Assembly: GCF_000308055.1 (NCBI RefSeq)
Contig: NZ_CAGY01000005.1
Coordinates: forward strand, 186,001-250,000
Origin: Actinomyces sp. ph3
GTDB lineage: Bacteria > Actinomycetota > Actinomycetes > Actinomycetales > Actinomycetaceae
Length of the DNA: 64,000 nt
Direction: 5' to 3'
This document shows, piece by piece, positions 63,359 to 64,000 of the stretch (the first letter of the stretch is position 1; each line of letters opens with the position of its first letter). A program made the translations under genes and the position numbers. A model generated the notes under the pieces. The model was not told where the DNA came from, did no database searches, and was given only the letters and a program-made list of their open reading frames with translations.

Positions 63359-63470
63359 CATCTGCCCGCGCTCCGTGATATCGAGTTTTTCGCTGTGGAA
63401 TCACTGAAGTGCTGACATTTCACGTGTGAATAGGGCAAAATAGTGGTGACGTAATCACGAGGAGGTAGTC

Positions 63471-64000
63471 ATGGGGACATCAGAAGTGATTTTGGTCGGT
63501 GTCGATGGCTCAAAGGAGAGCTTCGCAGCAGTCAAGTGGGCAGCCGAGCGTTCAAAGCTTCGCTCATGCAGACTTCACATTATTTGTACTTATGCCGTTG
63601 CATCGTATGCCGCGGCAACCCTAGATGGCGGATATGCGGTTCTTGACGATGCAGCTCTTAAAGAAGGAGCCTCGCAGATCGTTAAGCAAGGCGTTGACCT
63701 GGCAAAGGAAATCGGCGCTGCTGACGTTCACGGCCTCGTTGAGGCTGGTGATCCCGCGGGGATTCTTATCGACATGTCCCGCGAAGTCGACTTGATTGTC
63801 GTTGGCTCGCGCGGTGGTGGTGGTTTCGCCGACCGCCTCCTGGGAACTGTCTCTTCCGCACTTCCTGCCCATGCTCATTGCCCGGTTGTTATCGTGCCCC
63901 GTCACACCTCCGGTAAGGCATTTACTCCCGTTGAGCGTATTGTCGTTGGCTCTGATGGCTCCGAGGGTGCGACCTCGGCGCTCAAGCGCGCGGTTGACGA
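63471..64000 (+). CDS. Universal stress protein, tandem domains (partial)
   Basis: 176 codons are in the window and the reading frame is open at its end. The first Usp domain (residues 1-146) starts ILVGVDGSKESFAAVKWAA and ends GSRGGGGFADRLLGTVSSALPAHAHCPVVIV, containing the ATP-binding G-2x-G-9x-G-S/T pattern. A second domain begins at RIVVGSDGSEGATSALKRAV. Tandem Usp proteins are frequent in actinobacteria. GAGGAGGTAGTC precedes the ATG. Confidence 0.92.
   Translation, partial: MGTSEVILVGVDGSKESFAAVKWAAERSKLRSCRLHIICTYAVASYAAATLDGGYAVLDDAALKEGASQIVKQGVDLAKEIGAADVHGLVEAGDPAGILIDMSREVDLIVVGSRGGGGFADRLLGTVSSALPAHAHCPVVIVPRHTSGKAFTPVERIVVGSDGSEGATSALKRAVD

Overview
The window is a gene-dense chromosomal segment with moderately high GC from an actinobacterium. 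The 14-subunit type complex I operon, FprA-type ferredoxin reductase, DtxR-type regulator, DUF3027/cold-shock pair, WXG100 protein, c-di-AMP riboswitch ahead of an NlpC/P60 protein and rpmG-tRNA-secE-nusG-rplKA-rplJL order all fit Actinobacteria. The sialic-acid locus, the size of the gene set and the codon choice suggest an Actinomycetaceae member (Actinomyces/Schaalia-like, host-associated). The genus is inferred from recall, not from a search. I see no insertion sequence, prophage, CRISPR array or rRNA.

Layout. 1-11973: 3' half of the nuo operon (end of nuoF, then nuoG to nuoN), closed by an overlapping long-chain polyprenyl diphosphate synthase, probably for the menaquinone tail. 12094-15137: ferredoxin-NADP reductase, HtpX-like protease and convergent yajQ. 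15241-15854: tRNA-Tyr, tRNA-Thr, tRNA-Met and rpmG. 15891-26638: a sialic acid locus with a sialidase-like protein, a peptide-type ABC importer (lipoprotein, permease, permease-ATPase fusion, ATPase), nanA, nanK, nanE and an MFS transporter. 26648-31950: murB, an HTH-MNT/HEPN toxin-antitoxin-like pair on the minus strand, adenosine deaminase, a monoacylglycerol-lipase-like hydrolase and an aspartate aminotransferase. 32095-36180: tRNA-Trp, secE, nusG, rplK, rplA, an L10 leader, rplJ and rplL. 36496-39281: a TipA-like MerR regulator, tRNA-Asn, and groEL behind two CIRCE elements. 39392-45845: a WXG100 protein, a protein with a degenerate HD domain, a probable broken small gene, a two-component system, and divergent bacterial-PH-domain membrane proteins. 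45948-49960: DUF2520 protein, panC, panD, lysS. 50083-53690: SorC-type regulator divergent from glpF-glpK. 53823-64000: NYN protein, pspA and a TPM-domain protein, cold-shock/DUF3027 pair, NCS2 purine permease, MFS exporter, DtxR-type regulator, c-di-AMP riboswitch with NlpC/P60 hydrolase, and a universal stress protein cut by the window end.

How the parts work together. The sialic genes form a pathway: import by a SiaEFGI/Sat-type ABC transporter, then NanA gives ManNAc, NanK gives ManNAc-6-P and NanE gives GlcNAc-6-P. nagA and nagB are not in the window. The locus promoter carries a GntR-type dyad in its spacer, but no GntR gene is present here. Several genes (sialidase-like, MFS at 25388, murB, the MNT antitoxin, response regulator, lysS, NYN, TPM protein) have a -10-like hexamer 6-8 bases before the start codon and no Shine-Dalgarno sequence, so leaderless mRNAs look common in this organism.
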